64,000 bases of DNA from Acidovorax delafieldii (GCA_002377855.1 DFQQ01000013.1:62001-126000); one strand, 5' to 3'; positions 43,741 to 51,276 are shown, counted from the first letter of the stretch. Translations and numbers: made by a program. Notes: generated from the letters alone by a model not told the origin.

Positions 43741-44129
43741 GATGAAACCGCCTCTTTTGGAACATTGAAGAAGCCCAAGCGCCCCTTCCAGGGCACAAAG
43801 GGAATAGGACTGCTGTCGCGCAGCACAAAGCCATGGCTGCCGTCTTGCTTCCAGGGCGAAGGGTGGTGCTGGCGGCAGTCGGTGACGTGCGTCCAGCCGA
43901 CGAAGCCGCCGCGCGGCAGGTCTTCGTAGGCGGGCATGTTGGCGGGCAGCAGGCCCATGCGCAGCAGCTCCTCGCAGGTCTCGTCGTAGTAGCGGCGGGC
44001 CATGGTTTGGCCTGCGTGCACCAGCAAGCGGCCCCGGAAGTTGGTGGGCCAGTCGCGGTTCTCGATGTCTTTGAAGCGGTGGACGATGAGCCAGGCCCAC
44101 GGCTGGCGAATGCTGAGTGCGGGGATCAT
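43737..44129 (-). CDS. ASCH-domain protein
   Basis: 130 residues. ALSIRQPWAWLIVHRFKDIENRDWPTNFRGRLLVHAG is the ASCH (PUA-like beta-barrel) signature; VGWTHVTDC and the late GFFNVP segment complete the fold. ASCH proteins bind RNA or act on modified nucleosides. In phages they often sit beside DUF5131 genes, as here. It overlaps both neighbours by 4 bp. Confidence 0.85.
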   Translation of the reverse strand: MIPALSIRQPWAWLIVHRFKDIENRDWPTNFRGRLLVHAGQTMARRYYDETCEELLRMGLLPANMPAYEDLPRGGFVGWTHVTDCRQHHPSPWKQDGSHGFVLRDSSPIPFVPWKGRLGFFNVPKEAVSS

Positions 44130-44638
44130 GCGGACACCTCCATACCCAGATCGGCGGGTGCCACGTTCACCAGCTGGCCACCCCCTTGGCTTTGCATGTG
44201 AGCGATGACGCGCTTGGTGGCGGTGTGCAGCTCAGCGGCGGTAAGCTGGCGTAACTGGTGGTCGTGCAGGTCAACCATGCAGGTGATGGCGTCCAGCTCG
44301 TAATAGCGCAGCGTGGGCGGGTGCCATTGGCTCGTCTCGCTGCCGCGATCCAAGACAGATTTGATGGCGACCAGCGCGGCCTCAATGTGTCCTTGCATGC
44401 CGCGTACGTAGCCCAGGCGCTCTATCTCCAGCGCGATCAGCATGGTGGTGCGCAGGGTTTGCACCTGCAGTTCTGTTGCCACTCCCTCACGCACGCGGGT
44501 AGCGCAGTGGCGAACTGCATTCATGGTCTCGCGGATTTCTCGCTCGGTGAGGCGGGTGGCGCGCTGCAGGGCCTTGCGCATGGTGTCAGCGGGCACGGGC
44601 TGGCGGCGTTGGGGGATGCGGTAGCGGGGCAGGCCCAT
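44126..44638 (-). CDS. Phage protein of unknown function
   Basis: 170 residues from ATG 44638, which overlaps the ParB-like stop (TGATG). It has a basic N-terminus (LPRYRIPQRRQP) and is otherwise predicted helical (KALQRATRLTEREIRETMNAVRHCATRVREG). I do not recognise a family. It overlaps the ASCH gene by 4 bp, so it belongs to the same translational chain. Confidence 0.65.
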   Translation of the reverse strand: MGLPRYRIPQRRQPVPADTMRKALQRATRLTEREIRETMNAVRHCATRVREGVATELQVQTLRTTMLIALEIERLGYVRGMQGHIEAALVAIKSVLDRGSETSQWHPPTLRYYELDAITCMVDLHDHQLRQLTAAELHTATKRVIAHMQSQGGGQLVNVAPADLGMEVSA

Positions 44639-46800
44639 CACACACCTCCCTGCGTGGGGTCGGCGTCCGCAGCCTCCAGCTCGGTGTAGTCCACGGTCAG
44701 TTCTATGGGCTCGGGTTCTTTGCCTGGGAAGGGCCATGGATCAGGAAGCGTTACCACCCACTTGCGACCGCTGGCGCGCACGATGGTGGCTATGTGATCC
44801 TTGCACCGGATCACGCCGCCCGACGGGCCTTTGACGTCGCTCTTGAGTTTGACGGTTTGCCCCTCGGTGAAGTTGTTGGGCGTGTCTGCCTGTTGCATGG
44901 CCTGGGCGATGCCTGCCATCACGTCGGCCTGGCTGGCCTTGCCGGTGCCGTCCACCGTTTTACCTTTGCCCTTGGGTTTGAGTGTGGGCTTGGCCTTGTC
45001 GGCGGGCGCGTCAGGCTGGGCCTCGGCTGCGCGCTCTGCGGCTTCTTCCTTCATCGCGTCTTGTGCGGTGGCCTTGTGATAGCTGGTGTCGATGTGGGCC
45101 AGCTTCGCAGCGGCGTCTAGCAGCTTGGCCTCGTCGGGTGGGCGTTGAAAGCGTGGCTCTACGTCCACCGTGGCCGCCAGCATGATCAGAGTGAGGAGCT
45201 GAGCCCGAGGGCTGGACTCAGCGCACTGGCGGGCCGCCCGTTCAAGTTCAGCGTCGGTGAACTGTTCGGGCAGATCGAAGATGAGTCGAGCCAGGGCTTC
45301 ATCCGCCTCGCGCGCCTCGGCAAGGATGTAGTGATATGCCACCTCGGCGGGCAATTCCACTTCGTCAGGTGTGTCGTTCTGCAGCGACTCGATGATCTGC
45401 GTGATGGCCGCGCGTCTCCAGCGGCTCTGGTAGTCGGCCTGCAGTCCCTCTTTGGTGGGCTCGGCGGTCTTCCTGGCGGCCTTGCTTGCCGCGCCCTTGG
45501 CCTGCAGCGCTTCCCCTGCAGCACGCACAGGCACTGCCTCTACCACGCCGCCTGTGGGCGTCTCGATCAGCACCACCTTGCCCTGAGGCACTTCCTGGCC
45601 CAGCACCTGGCGCATGGGCTCGGTGTCGCCCTTCTTGGGCTTGTCCAGCAGTATGTAACCCTTGGGTGTGGCGCCTTCCGTGGGCATCAGCTCGCGGGCT
45701 TCGCGGCCCGTGATGATCTTGCGCCCCTTGGCCTGGGCTTCGGCCTTGAGTGCGTCATAGTGGGCCTCTTTCTTGTCGGCAAAGCAGGCGGTGTCGGTAC
45801 AGACGTCTGCACCCGCCTTGTCCCACAGCTCGGGGTTGGCGCCGGTGCGTTTGGGGCACTGCGTGCAGGCGCCAACCTTGGGCAGCAACTGGGCGTTGTC
45901 CAGGGCGAAGGGTGCATGGGTGAGGTCCGTCATGTACTGGCGCTGGGCCAGGTCTTTGGCGCTGCGGTAGCTGAGCGGGCCGCCATCGGGGCCGCCTGTG
46001 AGCACCTTCTTGGTGAACTCGGTCTGCAGGGCGGGCGTGGGGCGCTGCGCCACAAGCAAGGCCACACTGCGATTGAGCGCGCCCGACTTGAGGGCTGCGG
46101 TGGCCTCGGGGCAGATGTTGAGCAGGCGCAGGCTTTCGATAACGTGCGTGCGGCTGCGCTTGAGTGCATCGGCCACGGCATCGCGGGTCAGCTCGAAGTC
46201 ATCCACCAGCAACTGGATGCCGTGGGCCTCGTCCAGTGGGTTGAGGTTTTCTCGGTGCAGGTTCTCGATGAGCTGCATGACTACCGCCGCTGTGTTGTCG
46301 GCGTCTTTCATCAGCACGGGCACTTCGCGCAGGCCTGCGATGCGCGCCGCCACAAAGCGGCGCTCGCCCGCGATGATTTCATGCGTAGCGTGGCGCGTCT
46401 CTTCGTCAATGAAGGTGTCTTGCAACCGCGCGGCAGGCAGACGCCGCACCAGCAGGGGCTGGAGTACGCCGTAGATCTTCATGGTGGCGGCCATTTCCAG
46501 CAGAGCTTCGTCTTCCACGATCTGGCGATTGGTTTTGCTGCGCACCAGGGCAGTGAGCGCCAGGGTGCTACCACCTGGGGCGGTGTGCTCGATGGCATCG
46601 GCATCGGGCACAGTGAAATCCGACATGGGCAGCGTTGCAATCGTGTCGCCGCACTGGATTTGATACTGCCGTCCGCCCGGGGTTTTGCCGATGATCTCGC
46701 CCTGCTGGCCCGCCTGCGGGTGGGGCTTGCCGCCCTTGAGGGTGGTGGCGTCTTCGTTGATGCGGGCCTTGCGGCCAATGAGTGGGTCTTTGGTAGCCAT
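44638..46800 (-). CDS. Large ParB/RepB-like phage protein
   Basis: 720 residues, more than twice a normal ParB. The ParB N-terminal domain lies at about 75-185: a box II-like IAGERRFVAARIAGLREVPV and IENLHRENLNPLDEA. The KorB-like helix-turn-helix follows (LTRDAVADALKRSRTHVIESLRLL). A Cys cluster (CTQCPKRTG...CTDTACF) sits near residue 310-335. The far N- and C-terminal parts each hold a small beta-rich piece. No parA partner is present. The ParB fold binds CTP and spreads on DNA in relatives; here a DNA-binding or nuclease role in phage recombination is possible. ATG 46800 lies 2 bp after the preceding gene. Confidence 0.82.
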   Translation of the reverse strand: MATKDPLIGRKARINEDATTLKGGKPHPQAGQQGEIIGKTPGGRQYQIQCGDTIATLPMSDFTVPDADAIEHTAPGGSTLALTALVRSKTNRQIVEDEALLEMAATMKIYGVLQPLLVRRLPAARLQDTFIDEETRHATHEIIAGERRFVAARIAGLREVPVLMKDADNTAAVVMQLIENLHRENLNPLDEAHGIQLLVDDFELTRDAVADALKRSRTHVIESLRLLNICPEATAALKSGALNRSVALLVAQRPTPALQTEFTKKVLTGGPDGGPLSYRSAKDLAQRQYMTDLTHAPFALDNAQLLPKVGACTQCPKRTGANPELWDKAGADVCTDTACFADKKEAHYDALKAEAQAKGRKIITGREARELMPTEGATPKGYILLDKPKKGDTEPMRQVLGQEVPQGKVVLIETPTGGVVEAVPVRAAGEALQAKGAASKAARKTAEPTKEGLQADYQSRWRRAAITQIIESLQNDTPDEVELPAEVAYHYILAEAREADEALARLIFDLPEQFTDAELERAARQCAESSPRAQLLTLIMLAATVDVEPRFQRPPDEAKLLDAAAKLAHIDTSYHKATAQDAMKEEAAERAAEAQPDAPADKAKPTLKPKGKGKTVDGTGKASQADVMAGIAQAMQQADTPNNFTEGQTVKLKSDVKGPSGGVIRCKDHIATIVRASGRKWVVTLPDPWPFPGKEPEPIELTVDYTELEAADADPTQGGV

Positions 46801-46802
46801 AG

Positions 46803-47141
46803 TCAGGACGATCTGGTCGGGTTGAAAGCGGTGCGGCTGGGCAATGCAAACGCATCGGCAGAGCCTCTGCGGTAGGGGCTGGTGCGAAGCTCTGGGCATG
46901 TGTAGGGCGCGCCGCTGGTGACGGTGCTGTTGCGCACCGGCTTGTCGGCGCTGGCGACATCCAGGCGCTCCTCCATGCGGCGTTGGGCTTCGCGTACCTG
47001 GGCGCTGGTGGTCTTGCCGATGGGCTGCAAACCGTTGGTGCGCAGCGCGGGCGGTGGCCCGTAGATCAAATGCACGCCCGTGGTGTTGGGCTTGGTCAGG
47101 CGCAGGGTGTCTGCCGCTGGGGAGATTGGGCGGGGCTTCAT
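46803..47141 (-). CDS. Small phage protein of unknown function
   Basis: 112 residues. Starts KPRPISPAADTLRLTKPNTTGVHLIYGPPPALRTNGLQPIGKT and includes a helical stretch (QVREAQRRMEERLD). No family recognised. ATG 47141 overlaps the previous gene by 4 bp and the stop is 2 bp before the ParB-like start, so it is in the translational chain. Confidence 0.55.
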   Translation of the reverse strand: MKPRPISPAADTLRLTKPNTTGVHLIYGPPPALRTNGLQPIGKTTSAQVREAQRRMEERLDVASADKPVRNSTVTSGAPYTCPELRTSPYRRGSADAFALPSRTAFNPTRSS

Positions 47142-47461
47142 GCTGCAGCCCCCTGTGGTGCGGGTGGTGTACCCAGGCCCAGCGGGCGGCCTATGGCGCG
47201 GCTGGCTGCGGCGATGATGGTGGGCTTGTCCGCGTGGCCTAGTGCCTCCGGGCTGAACAGATCCAAGACGAAAGCCAGTGCTGCATCCTGGCCGTGCCAG
47301 TGCTGCACATCCGCGTGGCGCTTGCATTCGCGCAACAGATCCAGCGCCAGAGCGCGGCCTGGGGTGAGGCGTTCTCCCGCCTTGGGATCGGGCGCGGTGG
47401 TGCAGATGGTGAGTTTTCCGTCTGCCGCTTCGATGATGTGGATGGTGATGGTTGAGGTCAT
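47138..47461 (-). CDS. Small phage protein of unknown function
   Basis: 107 residues, with a beta-rich start (TITIHIIEAADGKLTICTT) and a helical C-terminus (TPGRALALDLLRECKRHADVQ). No family recognised. Overlaps both neighbours by 4 bp. Confidence 0.6.
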   Translation of the reverse strand: MTSTITIHIIEAADGKLTICTTAPDPKAGERLTPGRALALDLLRECKRHADVQHWHGQDAALAFVLDLFSPEALGHADKPTIIAAASRAIGRPLGLGTPPAPQGAAA

Positions 47462-47778
47462 TCCAGGTCCTTGCGGATGGATGTGGCCTGATAGGGCAGA
47501 CCGATGTGGGCGGCGTCGCAGTCGAGCCGGCGGGCGCGAAAGCGTGGGTTGGTGGCCTCTAGCTCTGCCACCTGGCCGCGCAGGCTGCGTGCGAGGGCGC
47601 TGGCCGCGTAGTGGCTGGCGGGGCTGGCATTGGGGTAGGTGTGGCGGGCCACGACGTGCTGGCCTGACTGGTTGTCAGTGAGGTGCACGTCGAGCACGGG
47701 CACGCCTGCCCTGGTGGTGCCACAGATGGCCGAGGTGACCGGGCCGCGTATCCGCAGCTGCAGAGTGCCCGTGGTCAT
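47458..47778 (-). CDS. Small phage protein of unknown function
   Basis: 106 residues. The first half is beta-rich (LQLRIRGPVTSAICGTTRAGVPVLDVHLTD, an OB-like or SSB-like look that I cannot confirm), followed by a helix. Overlaps both neighbours by 4 bp. A single-stranded DNA-binding fold is a guess only. Confidence 0.55.
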   Translation of the reverse strand: MTTGTLQLRIRGPVTSAICGTTRAGVPVLDVHLTDNQSGQHVVARHTYPNASPASHYAASALARSLRGQVAELEATNPRFRARRLDCDAAHIGLPYQATSIRKDLE

Positions 47779-47915
47779 GGCCGTTCCTTCAGGCGCTTTC
47801 GAAGCTCGCGCAACTTCATGTCCATCCGCGTGGCGGCAAGGGTGCGAACGTAATTGCCGTCAAACGTGGGCAGGTTGCGCAGGTAGAGCAGGACGAAGAT
47901 CAGTGCTTGCAGCAT
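47775..47915 (-). CDS. Very small phage protein (46 residues)
   Basis: Read from ATG 47915 to TGA 47775. It has a hydrophobic N-terminus (MLQALIFVLLYLRNLP) and a basic C-terminus (KLRELRKRLKERP), so it may be a single-pass membrane peptide. The stop overlaps the next start (ATGA). No family recognised. Confidence 0.5.
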   Translation of the reverse strand: MLQALIFVLLYLRNLPTFDGNYVRTLAATRMDMKLRELRKRLKERP

Positions 47916-47916
47916 G

Positions 47917-48060
47917 TCAGGCCCCCAGCAGTGCAGCGATGCCCGCCGCAATGAATGGCGAACCCAGCAGCAGGCCCGCCAGTGCGCCCACGGCTATGCG
48001 GCGGCGATGGTGAGCGCGGCGGCAGAAGTAGGGGCCGTCGATTTGGATCGGGGATCTCAT
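47917..48060 (-). CDS. Very small membrane protein (47 residues)
   Basis: MRSPIQIDGPYFCRRAHHRRR, then one hydrophobic segment (AVGALAGLLLGSPFIAAGIAALLG). Starts at ATG 48060 overlapping the preceding stop by 4 bp and ends 1 bp before the next start. Topology with a basic stretch before the helix suggests an inner-membrane peptide. Confidence 0.55.
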   Translation of the reverse strand: MRSPIQIDGPYFCRRAHHRRRIAVGALAGLLLGSPFIAAGIAALLGA

Positions 48061-48212
48061 TGCTTTCTCCCCTGCATGCGTGACAGGTTGAGAACGCTGG
48101 CGGGCGGCGCGTCGGGATAAAGCGCCTCGGCGTCGGCCTGGGCCTGGGCGGCACTGGCAAAGATACCTGTGTAGCCTTTGTGGCCGGGCACCTTGATGAG
48201 GAAGATCAGCAT
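48057..48212 (-). CDS. Very small phage protein (51 residues)
   Basis: MLIFLIKVPGHKGYTGIFASAAQAQADAEALYP, then a short tail ending MQGRKQ. It resembles small phage proteins with one beta-hairpin and one helix but I cannot name a family. Overlaps the neighbours by 7 and 4 bp. Confidence 0.5.
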   Translation of the reverse strand: MLIFLIKVPGHKGYTGIFASAAQAQADAEALYPDAPPASVLNLSRMQGRKQ

Positions 48213-48439
48213 GGCGATGCCACCTTGTTCGCGCTTTGTTGTTTTGGTGTGAACACTGCGCGGCCTGCCTCGGTGGGGCGGTCAGCAGCGTCAATGAGCC
48301 CGCGCACTCGCAAGGCGTGCAGAGTCTGGAACGAGCCTCCGTGCTGGCTTTGACCGTTGAGGTGTGCCCATGGGCCATTGCCGCTGAGGATGCTGCGCAG
48401 CATGTTGCGCATGGCGGGGGATAGGCGTGGGGTGCTCAT
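48206..48439 (-). CDS. Small phage protein with winged-helix-like pattern
   Basis: 77 residues: PAMRNMLRSILSG, then SFQTLHALRVRGLIDAADRPTEAGRAVF. The latter looks like the recognition helix and wing of a small winged-helix domain. A DNA-binding role is possible. Overlaps neighbours by 4 and 7 bp. Confidence 0.55.
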   Translation of the reverse strand: MSTPRLSPAMRNMLRSILSGNGPWAHLNGQSQHGGSFQTLHALRVRGLIDAADRPTEAGRAVFTPKQQSANKVASPC

Positions 48440-48876
48440 GGGTGCACCTCCACCAGCGTGCCGAAGTCGTCGGGCACGTAGTAGCGCGGGCTGCTATTCC
48501 ACCTCTCGAACCCAAGCGCAGCCGTGCGTATCTCATACCCCCACCAGTGGTGAGGAAGGGGGCCATCGTGCATGCGTTGCATGTAGTGGTGGGCGCTGCG
48601 ATAGGCGTTTTCTTCGCCGAACCAACGCACGAGGGTTTCCTCATGTGGCAGCAACAGGATCGCCTGCGGGTCGATTTCCACCTTCAGCTCAGTGGGCCAG
48701 GGCTCGAACTTGAGCGAGGCTTCATGCTGTCGCTGCAGTTCGGCTGGGTCCAGGCTGTTCGCGCTGGCGGCTTCTTCGATCAGCAGCTCGTAGGTGCGGC
48801 TGCCAGGCCCGATGAGCCACGCCAGGCGTGCATCGCGCTGCATTTGGCGCAGGATGTGGTGGACGGCGGCGCTCAT
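48436..48876 (-). CDS. Phage protein of unknown function
   Basis: 146 residues from ATG 48876. The first part is helical and the second is rich in aromatic residues (HHWWGYEIRTAALGFERWNSSPRYYVPDD). No family recognised. Overlaps both neighbours by 4 bp. Confidence 0.6.
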   Translation of the reverse strand: MSAAVHHILRQMQRDARLAWLIGPGSRTYELLIEEAASANSLDPAELQRQHEASLKFEPWPTELKVEIDPQAILLLPHEETLVRWFGEENAYRSAHHYMQRMHDGPLPHHWWGYEIRTAALGFERWNSSPRYYVPDDFGTLVEVHP

Positions 48877-49091
48877 GCTGCACCGCCTTGTGTGTTCTGA
48901 GCAGGCTTCTCGGTAAAACGCCGTGGAAACCAGTCGCAATAGGTGTCAGTTGGCTTGTGCCCAAAAATCATGCAGCAACGGCGCTCATGCACGCAGTGGC
49001 CGCAGGTCTTTGCGTCAGGCAACTGCATGCACGTCTTCTCGTCGCACGATTTGTCAGCGCAGCAGCCGTGCGAATGTTGTGCAGTGCTCAT
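48873..49091 (-). CDS. Cysteine-rich small phage protein
   Basis: 72 residues with nine Cys (positions 10, 11, 16, 21, 30, 33, 39, 40, 52) and five His. The CGHC pair and the spacing suggest one or two metal sites. Part two (RRCCMIFGHKPTDTYCDWFPRRF) looks most conserved-like. No family named. Start overlaps the previous gene by 4 bp, and the stop overlaps the next by 4 bp. Confidence 0.6.
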   Translation of the reverse strand: MSTAQHSHGCCADKSCDEKTCMQLPDAKTCGHCVHERRCCMIFGHKPTDTYCDWFPRRFTEKPAQNTQGGAA

Positions 49092-49579
49092 GCCACACCG
49101 CCTTCCATCACCTTGCCGACATGCGCCTGCAGCAGGGCCAACTCCAGCCGCGCCCGCACGCGGGGCGTGCAGAAGAAGTCCACGTCGGCCAGGGCTACGT
49201 GCTTGGTGCCATCGCTGCCCCACTCGTATTCAAACAGCGCGGTGTCGTCGTCAGCGTCGCCCTGGGCGATCAGCTCGCGGGCGTCGGTGATGTTGTAGAT
49301 GAGGCCGCGATCACACCAGCTGCTGGTGTCGATGTTCCATGCGAGCGCCAGCAGCGCTTCCAGGCGCTCGCCGGGGTTGGTGTTGCCTGGGCAGTCAAAA
49401 AAGACCCATCGCTCCTGCAGCGGGCGATCGCGCTCGCACATGCTGACTGGCAGCGAGACGATGGCTCGGTACAGGCGACCGTGTGCTTGGAAGTGAGCGG
49501 GGTGGATGTGGCCTGCGGATGGCCGGGGTGTGTTGGCTTGCGTTGCGAGGCTGCTGCAAGCTGTACTGATAAACGACAT
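49088..49579 (-). CDS. First gene of the leftward early operon, unknown function
   Basis: 163 residues from ATG 49579, which is preceded by GGAGG at about 9 bases. It contains LYRAIVSLPVSMCERDRPLQERWVFFDCPGNT and DDTALFEYEWGSDGT, and the C-terminus is helical. No family recognised. The inferred leftward promoter and two operators lie 34-75 bp upstream, so it is the first gene expressed on derepression. Confidence 0.65.
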   Translation of the reverse strand: MSFISTACSSLATQANTPRPSAGHIHPAHFQAHGRLYRAIVSLPVSMCERDRPLQERWVFFDCPGNTNPGERLEALLALAWNIDTSSWCDRGLIYNITDARELIAQGDADDDTALFEYEWGSDGTKHVALADVDFFCTPRVRARLELALLQAHVGKVMEGGVA

Positions 49580-49612
49580 GAAACCTCCATCACCCGTTTT
49601 GGGTGTGGAGGA

Positions 49613-49652
49613 ATTATCCAAAATGGATTGTTTATGTCAATCCATTTTGGAT
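49613..49652 (-). promoter_or_regulatory. Leftward early promoter with two operators (PL/OL)
   Basis: On the minus strand TTGACA (49640-49635), 16 bp, GATAAT (49618-49613). Two copies of the palindrome ATCCA-N3-TGGAT, at 49616-49628 and 49640-49652, overlap the -10 and touch the -35. The same palindrome recurs twice at the repressor-Cro junction. Binding there would block transcription of the leftward operon. Confidence 0.75.
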
Positions 49653-49694
49653 TTTATTTAACAATACGTGAGCATTTGTATCCAGAGCAGTTGC

Positions 49695-50171
49695 TCAGAG
49701 ATCTGTTTGTTCTTGGCGAGCCGCCATTCGGACGTTGGCATCTGCAATGTCCGCCAGCATTAGGCTGGCCTCTTTCGTCACTCGGAAGATGATGTAGATG
49801 ATGATGGCGAGAACTACGCCAGCGATGATCGGTCCTGGACCGATATTGGTTTTGGAAGCTGCGACGAAGCCGCCCACTGCGCAAAGTGCGGCGAAGACAA
49901 TGCCCACCCAATAAATGATTCCGACCACAGCGCGGAATGCTGGGTATAGGCTTGAACTTCTCATGTCCTCAGCGAACTCGAAATGATCTACGGATGCTGA
50001 TCGTTGTGGGATGGACAGCCTTGAGGATGTTGCGCTGAGGATGGCCTCTCGCGGGCGCATTGTGGCTTCAACTTTGGCATATATCGCCGAGCACTTGGGA
50101 CAGGCTTGGGGAGTATTCGCTTCTTCGAATGTGGCGATATGCCCGCATTTCAGGCACTTTTTCTGATTCAT
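49695..50171 (-). CDS. Zinc-ribbon membrane protein
   Basis: 158 residues. The N-terminal zinc ribbon is CLKCGHIATF...CPKCSAIY. Two hydrophobic segments follow (AVVGIIYWVGIVFAALCAVGGFVAA and GPIIAGVVLAIIIYIIFRV). It lies downstream of the repressor gene in the same direction, so it is probably expressed in the prophage state. A lysogenic-conversion or superinfection role is possible. Confidence 0.65.
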   Translation of the reverse strand: MNQKKCLKCGHIATFEEANTPQACPKCSAIYAKVEATMRPREAILSATSSRLSIPQRSASVDHFEFAEDMRSSSLYPAFRAVVGIIYWVGIVFAALCAVGGFVAASKTNIGPGPIIAGVVLAIIIYIIFRVTKEASLMLADIADANVRMAARQEQTDL

Positions 50172-50225
50172 GTGGTTGTCCCTCCCTTGGGTGCTCTACG
50201 TTGGAATAGGTATATGCGGGCTGAT

Positions 50226-50615
50226 TTAGCCTCTTGTTCCATCCCTGACAGGGTCTTCGGATCTTTCTGTCTTGGGAATGGGTGTAACGGCGTTGGCCAT
50301 TGACTCTACGGCCTGCCAAAAGGTGGATGGCAGCGGGCTGTGTCGTTCAATTGTGATGAGGTGCCTCAAGACCTCTTGAGCTGAGCCGCTGAGGCCGTCA
50401 ATGGTTGAGTCGGCCATGATCCCGTGAGTCAGCCATGTTCTGGCGACGCCGAGTGTGTCGGCTATACGGTTGATGTCGTTCAGCGCTGGTTGCCTGGCGC
50501 CTGCGAGCCATTTCTGCATCCCGGCTGGGGTCATGTCGAATTTTTCTGCGAGCGCTTCCTGTGTGATCCCTAGCTCTCGCATGCGCGTCTTGGCGCGTTC
50601 TGTCCAGTTTTCCAT
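50226..50615 (-). CDS. Phage repressor, XRE-type HTH protein
   Basis: 129 residues from ATG 50615. The helix-turn-helix is in the first 65 residues: TRMRELGITQEALAEKFDMTPAGMQKWLAGARQPALNDINRIADTLGV. The C-terminus is short and has no S24 peptidase (LexA-like) domain, so induction by RecA cleavage is not expected. It is divergent from the Cro-like gene across 96 bp that hold two ATCCA-N3-TGGAT operators, as in lambda. It is most likely the prophage repressor. Confidence 0.82.
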   Translation of the reverse strand: MENWTERAKTRMRELGITQEALAEKFDMTPAGMQKWLAGARQPALNDINRIADTLGVARTWLTHGIMADSTIDGLSGSAQEVLRHLITIERHSPLPSTFWQAVESMANAVTPIPKTERSEDPVRDGTRG

Positions 50616-50676
50616 GGTGCTGAGTGTGTTCTGTGGATGCACAAAACGGAATGCACAAACTGGATGTTGAATTGCC

Positions 50677-50709
50677 TTGCGATCCACTTTGGATTGATCC
50701 ATAATGGAT
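50677..50709 (+). promoter_or_regulatory. Rightward early promoter with two operators (PR/OR)
   Basis: TTGCGA (50677-50682), 17 bp, CATAAT (50700-50705). Operators ATCCA-CTT-TGGAT (50682-50694) and ATCCA-TAA-TGGAT (50697-50709) cover the spacer, the -10 and the region up to the start codon at 50712. Centre spacing is 15 bp. Confidence 0.72.
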
Positions 50710-50711
50710 TA

Positions 50712-50957
50712 ATGCAACTCAGAGACTATCTTCACCAGCACCAGCTCACCCATGCGGCGTTTGGCAAGCGGTTGAACCCGCCTGTAAGCGCTGGGAAGGT
50801 GAATCACTGGCTCCAGGGCACTAGGCGAGTCAGCTTGGCTGATGCCTTGCAAATCGAGCAGATCACTGGTGGGGCTGTGCGCCCCCAAGATCTTGTTGAT
50901 CTCGCCACAACAGCTGGTGAATCTGTTGTGAATGAGCAGGAGGCAATGAATGCGTGA
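50712..50957 (+). CDS. Cro-like HTH regulator
   Basis: 81 residues: MQLRDYLHQHQLTHAAFGKRLNPPVSAGKVNHWLQGTRRV, a small Cro/YdaS-type helix-turn-helix, followed by LADALQIEQITGGAVRPQDLVDL. It is the first rightward gene and probably competes with the repressor for the operators. The ATG is 2 nt from the second operator and at the predicted transcription start, so the mRNA may be leaderless. The stop overlaps the next gene by 8 bp. Confidence 0.78.
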   Translation: MQLRDYLHQHQLTHAAFGKRLNPPVSAGKVNHWLQGTRRVSLADALQIEQITGGAVRPQDLVDLATTAGESVVNEQEAMNA

Positions 50958-51270
50958 GCAGGCCTTCGCCCTCCAGCTTCTTGCCATGGCTGAGCGCTGG
51001 GCTGGTGCCGCGGGCGCCACATTGCGCGACCGCAAGAATTTCTCTGCGACCGTTTTCAGCGTGACACGCCGCCCGGAAGAGCGTGCGCTGTTGGCTGCGG
51101 CGGTGGAGCTGTATGACCTGGTGGGCGCCTCTGTGGAGGGCGCGCGGGTCATGCGATCCATGGATCTGGACCCAGACGCTGGTGCGCTGCTTGAGGCGCA
51201 TGACCTAGAGACCCGGTTTGATGAATGGGCGGCGACCAAGCTGTTTGGTGGCTCTGCCGAGCAGGGGTGA
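50950..51270 (+). CDS. Small phage protein of unknown function
   Basis: 106 residues, predicted helical. It contains LRDRKNFSATVFSVTRRPEERALLAAAVELYDLVGASVEGARVM. The C-terminal DLETRFDEWAATKLF is echoed by the start of the next short open frame (51277). No family recognised. It overlaps the Cro-like gene by 8 bp, so it is in the early rightward operon. Confidence 0.6.
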   Translation: MREQAFALQLLAMAERWAGAAGATLRDRKNFSATVFSVTRRPEERALLAAAVELYDLVGASVEGARVMRSMDLDPDAGALLEAHDLETRFDEWAATKLFGGSAEQG

Positions 51271-51276
51271 TCAGCG

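Noticed and set aside
45145..46875. Open frame of 576 codons on the plus strand
   Set aside because: Shadow of the ParB-like gene, which has clear ParB motifs on the minus strand.
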